A DNA stretch of 64,000 nt from Eucalyptus grandis (Eukaryota; Streptophyta; Magnoliopsida; Myrtales; Myrtaceae), in the NCBI RefSeq assembly GCF_016545825.1, contig NC_052617.1, positions 57,058,472 to 57,122,471 of the forward strand, written 5' to 3'. The notes under the pieces were generated by a model, which saw nothing but the letters and a program-made list of their open reading frames with translations, did not search any database and had not been told where the DNA came from. The translations under genes and the position numbers were made by a program. Position 1 is the stretch's first letter, and every line of letters begins with the position of its first letter. Of the stretch, positions 62,247 through 64,000 are shown one piece after another.

Positions 62247-62265
62247 ATCCTCAGTGGAGTCGTCA
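62247..62265 (-). other. Primer-binding site for tRNA-Arg
   Basis: The plus strand reads atcctcagtggagtcgtca. This equals the 3' end of a plant tRNA-Arg including CCA (remembered as atccccagtggagtcgcca) at 17 of 19 positions. It lies three bases inside the right LTR. This fixes the element's direction as minus and points to the Tat/Ogre group. Confidence 0.75.
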
Positions 62266-62268
62266 AGC

Positions 62269-63064
62269 TGTCACGACTCTTTTTTTCCGTTTGGGGGAAA
62301 ATGAAGGAAGGTTTAGGGGTACTTGCCTAAAGAGGCGGACCAATGGCCTTAGATTAGGCGTGGGCTCTCCCAAGCCTATACCTCACGCGACGTTGGATTT
62401 CATATTTCAGTTCTTAACAATCTATGTATTTCTAGGAGTCGCAACTAGCGTATTGGGATCGACTAGAAACCTATCAAGACACGGGAGTGTTGTTTCGATT
62501 CCTACGCGACTAGAGATTTCTAGGAACGGGGGGACTTGTTTATGCCAATGTTTCTAATAGCGCCCTTGCGTTACCACTAACTTAGAAGGTTGTTTATCTA
62601 AATGGCCACACAATCTTGATTACCAATTATAATCTTTATGAAACCACTAAATGTCCATGCAAATGTTTTTGTAGGTTTTTTATTTTTATTTTTATCTCTA
62701 GACTAATCCTAACATAATTTAGAAAATAAATTCACACTCAAATTATTGAAAAGCGGTGTGGTAAATAACATCCAAGAAATTGAAATGACTTGAAAGTAAT
62801 GCGGAAAAGAAAGACCCGATACAAGTCAGACAAATAATACTACATGGCCTTGTTATCACACCACGGACAGGACCCCCGTGAGCAAAATTCGAATTTAAAT
62901 ATGCATGAAATTACTCTAGATAATTTTAATCTATGCAAAATGGATTATTTACGAAAAAAAAAGATTATAAAATACCAAAATAACATTAAATTAGGACAAT
63001 GACCTTTTAAAATTAGGAAAATTTCATAGATGTCATTTTTTCCTTAATTTGATACCATCTATCA

Positions 63065-63119
<55 letters not shown>

Positions 63120-64000
63120 GATTTTTGGATTTTTTATTATTTTAAAATAATAATAATAATTTCTTAAACCGTTATATATGCTAACATTGAACAACACAGC
63201 ACATGAATATCACAATAATCAAGCTCAAATCAACCGTTTCAAGATCGAAAATTGGGTTGGACATTTTATCCAATGGCTTGGCTTGCATCAAATCACCACA
63301 AAACAACTTCTTCGGACCATGTTCATGGCCTTCAATCTCGACCCATAAGTAATCACACGTGGAAGAAAAGTATCAAGGATATACAATTACATGCAAAGAA
63401 CAGGTTTAGCAAGAAATCACAGCCTAGAACACACAAGAACCAAGCTGAAATCATCATCAAATATGTGGATTTGAGCTGATTTTACAAATCTGGGTTTGAA
63501 CCCAAGTCAAGCAAACAGGTTGCATACTTGTATTCAAGCCCCGACACTCATCACATGCAAGATCTATCGGACACACTACTTAATCCAATTGAAAGAATGT
63601 AGCATGGGCTTTCAAATGCAACAAACATCATAGAGAATAATCAATTGAACACATCAAAACAACCTCTCTCCAAAAAGCATACATGCAAAACTCTTGAAGA
63701 GATTTCAACACTAAGAAAAATTCCAACCTCAAAATCAGTTTTTTGGACTAGTTTTACTCTTGATTTTTTACTATTAAAACATGTTCAAAATCGAACAAAA
63801 ATATATCTAGGATACTTACCTTGCTTCCTAGTTTCTTTTCAAAGTGATTTTTGGCCGAAGAAACCAAGAAATTATTCTCGGGGGGCACATGGAAGTTGGC
63901 TCCTTCAAACTGGAAATGAGATCTGTAGAAAAAGGAACTAACAATGAAGGTTTTAGCTCACCTCCAAAATTAGACTTCTAGACCTCTTTTGTCAGAAAAC
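62269..64000 (-). repeat. Right (5') LTR, cut by the window edge
   Basis: Starts tgtcacgact and follows the left LTR base for base with scattered substitutions and indels up to the edge. Sequence divergence from the left copy is plainly visible, so the insertion is not recent. Confidence 0.88.
63067..63116. repeat. (TA)n microsatellite in right LTR
   Basis: About 25 TA units at the position where the left LTR carries an ATA trinucleotide run. Confidence 0.92.

Larger units (their letters stand above)
51475..64000 (-). mobile_element. Large non-autonomous Tat/Ogre-like LTR retrotransposon, right end outside window
   Basis: Two long direct repeats (51480-53152 and 62269-64000, the latter running off the edge) define the LTRs, spaced 10789 bp apart. 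The site just inside the right LTR (62247-62265) matches the 3' end of a plant tRNA-Arg, so the element reads on the minus strand with its 5' LTR on the right. A tRNA-Arg primer is typical of the Tat/Ogre branch of Ty3/Gypsy. No protease, reverse transcriptase, RNase H or integrase motif was found in the roughly 9 kb between, so it depends on another element. It landed in the LINE. The left target copy is probably TAGTG (51475-51479). Confidence 0.8.

Overview
The window is nuclear DNA of a flowering plant, almost certainly a eudicot. It is AT-rich, its genes have many short introns with GT..AG borders, and it is full of plant-type retrotransposons and small inverted-repeat transposons. A Myrtales species such as Eucalyptus is a guess from overall feel, not something shown here.

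The left 39 kb is a tandem cluster of three copies of one receptor-kinase gene, all on the minus strand, called RLK-A, RLK-B and RLK-C here. Each encodes a signal peptide, leucine-rich repeats (LRRs), a malectin-like domain, one membrane helix and a Ser/Thr kinase. This is the LRR-VIII-2 family, typified by Arabidopsis At1g56140. In RLK-C I could place 24 exons (27819-39129), with ten consecutive 72-nt LRR exons in a single phase. RLK-A (595-7407) runs off the left edge after exon 15 and looks intact as far as it is visible. RLK-B (14290-27035) is a decayed pseudogene. RLK-C is complete in layout but has single-base deletions in two LRR exons, both in short homopolymers.

Comparing the three copies gives empty sites for several insertions. 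A solo LTR sits about 105 bp upstream of the RLK-A start. A GC-rich inverted-repeat element lies in RLK-A intron 1. A Tourist-like element is in intron 1 of A and C but absent from B. A hAT-like element lies in the RLK-C upstream region. RLK-B carries a 5'-truncated LINE in intron 16 and another inverted-repeat element in intron 1. About 3 kb upstream of A (7965-11120) is duplicated upstream of C (40642-43060). Between A and B lies a broken aminotransferase fragment.

The right 20 kb is nested transposon DNA. A minus-strand LINE (45561-51479) is split by an inverted-repeat element with a very GC-rich core (46174-47387). It is broken at its 5' side by a large LTR retrotransposon (51475 to beyond 64000). 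That element has no recognisable gag-pol. It carries a primer-binding site matching tRNA-Arg, which points to the Tat/Ogre lineage, and a 1.4-kb tandem array near its 3' LTR. It has itself received a TRIM-like solo LTR and a SINE-like insertion.

I found no operon, CRISPR array or rRNA/tRNA gene, and no clearly new biological system. The most informative content is the set of datable insertions and the different fates of the three receptor-kinase copies.
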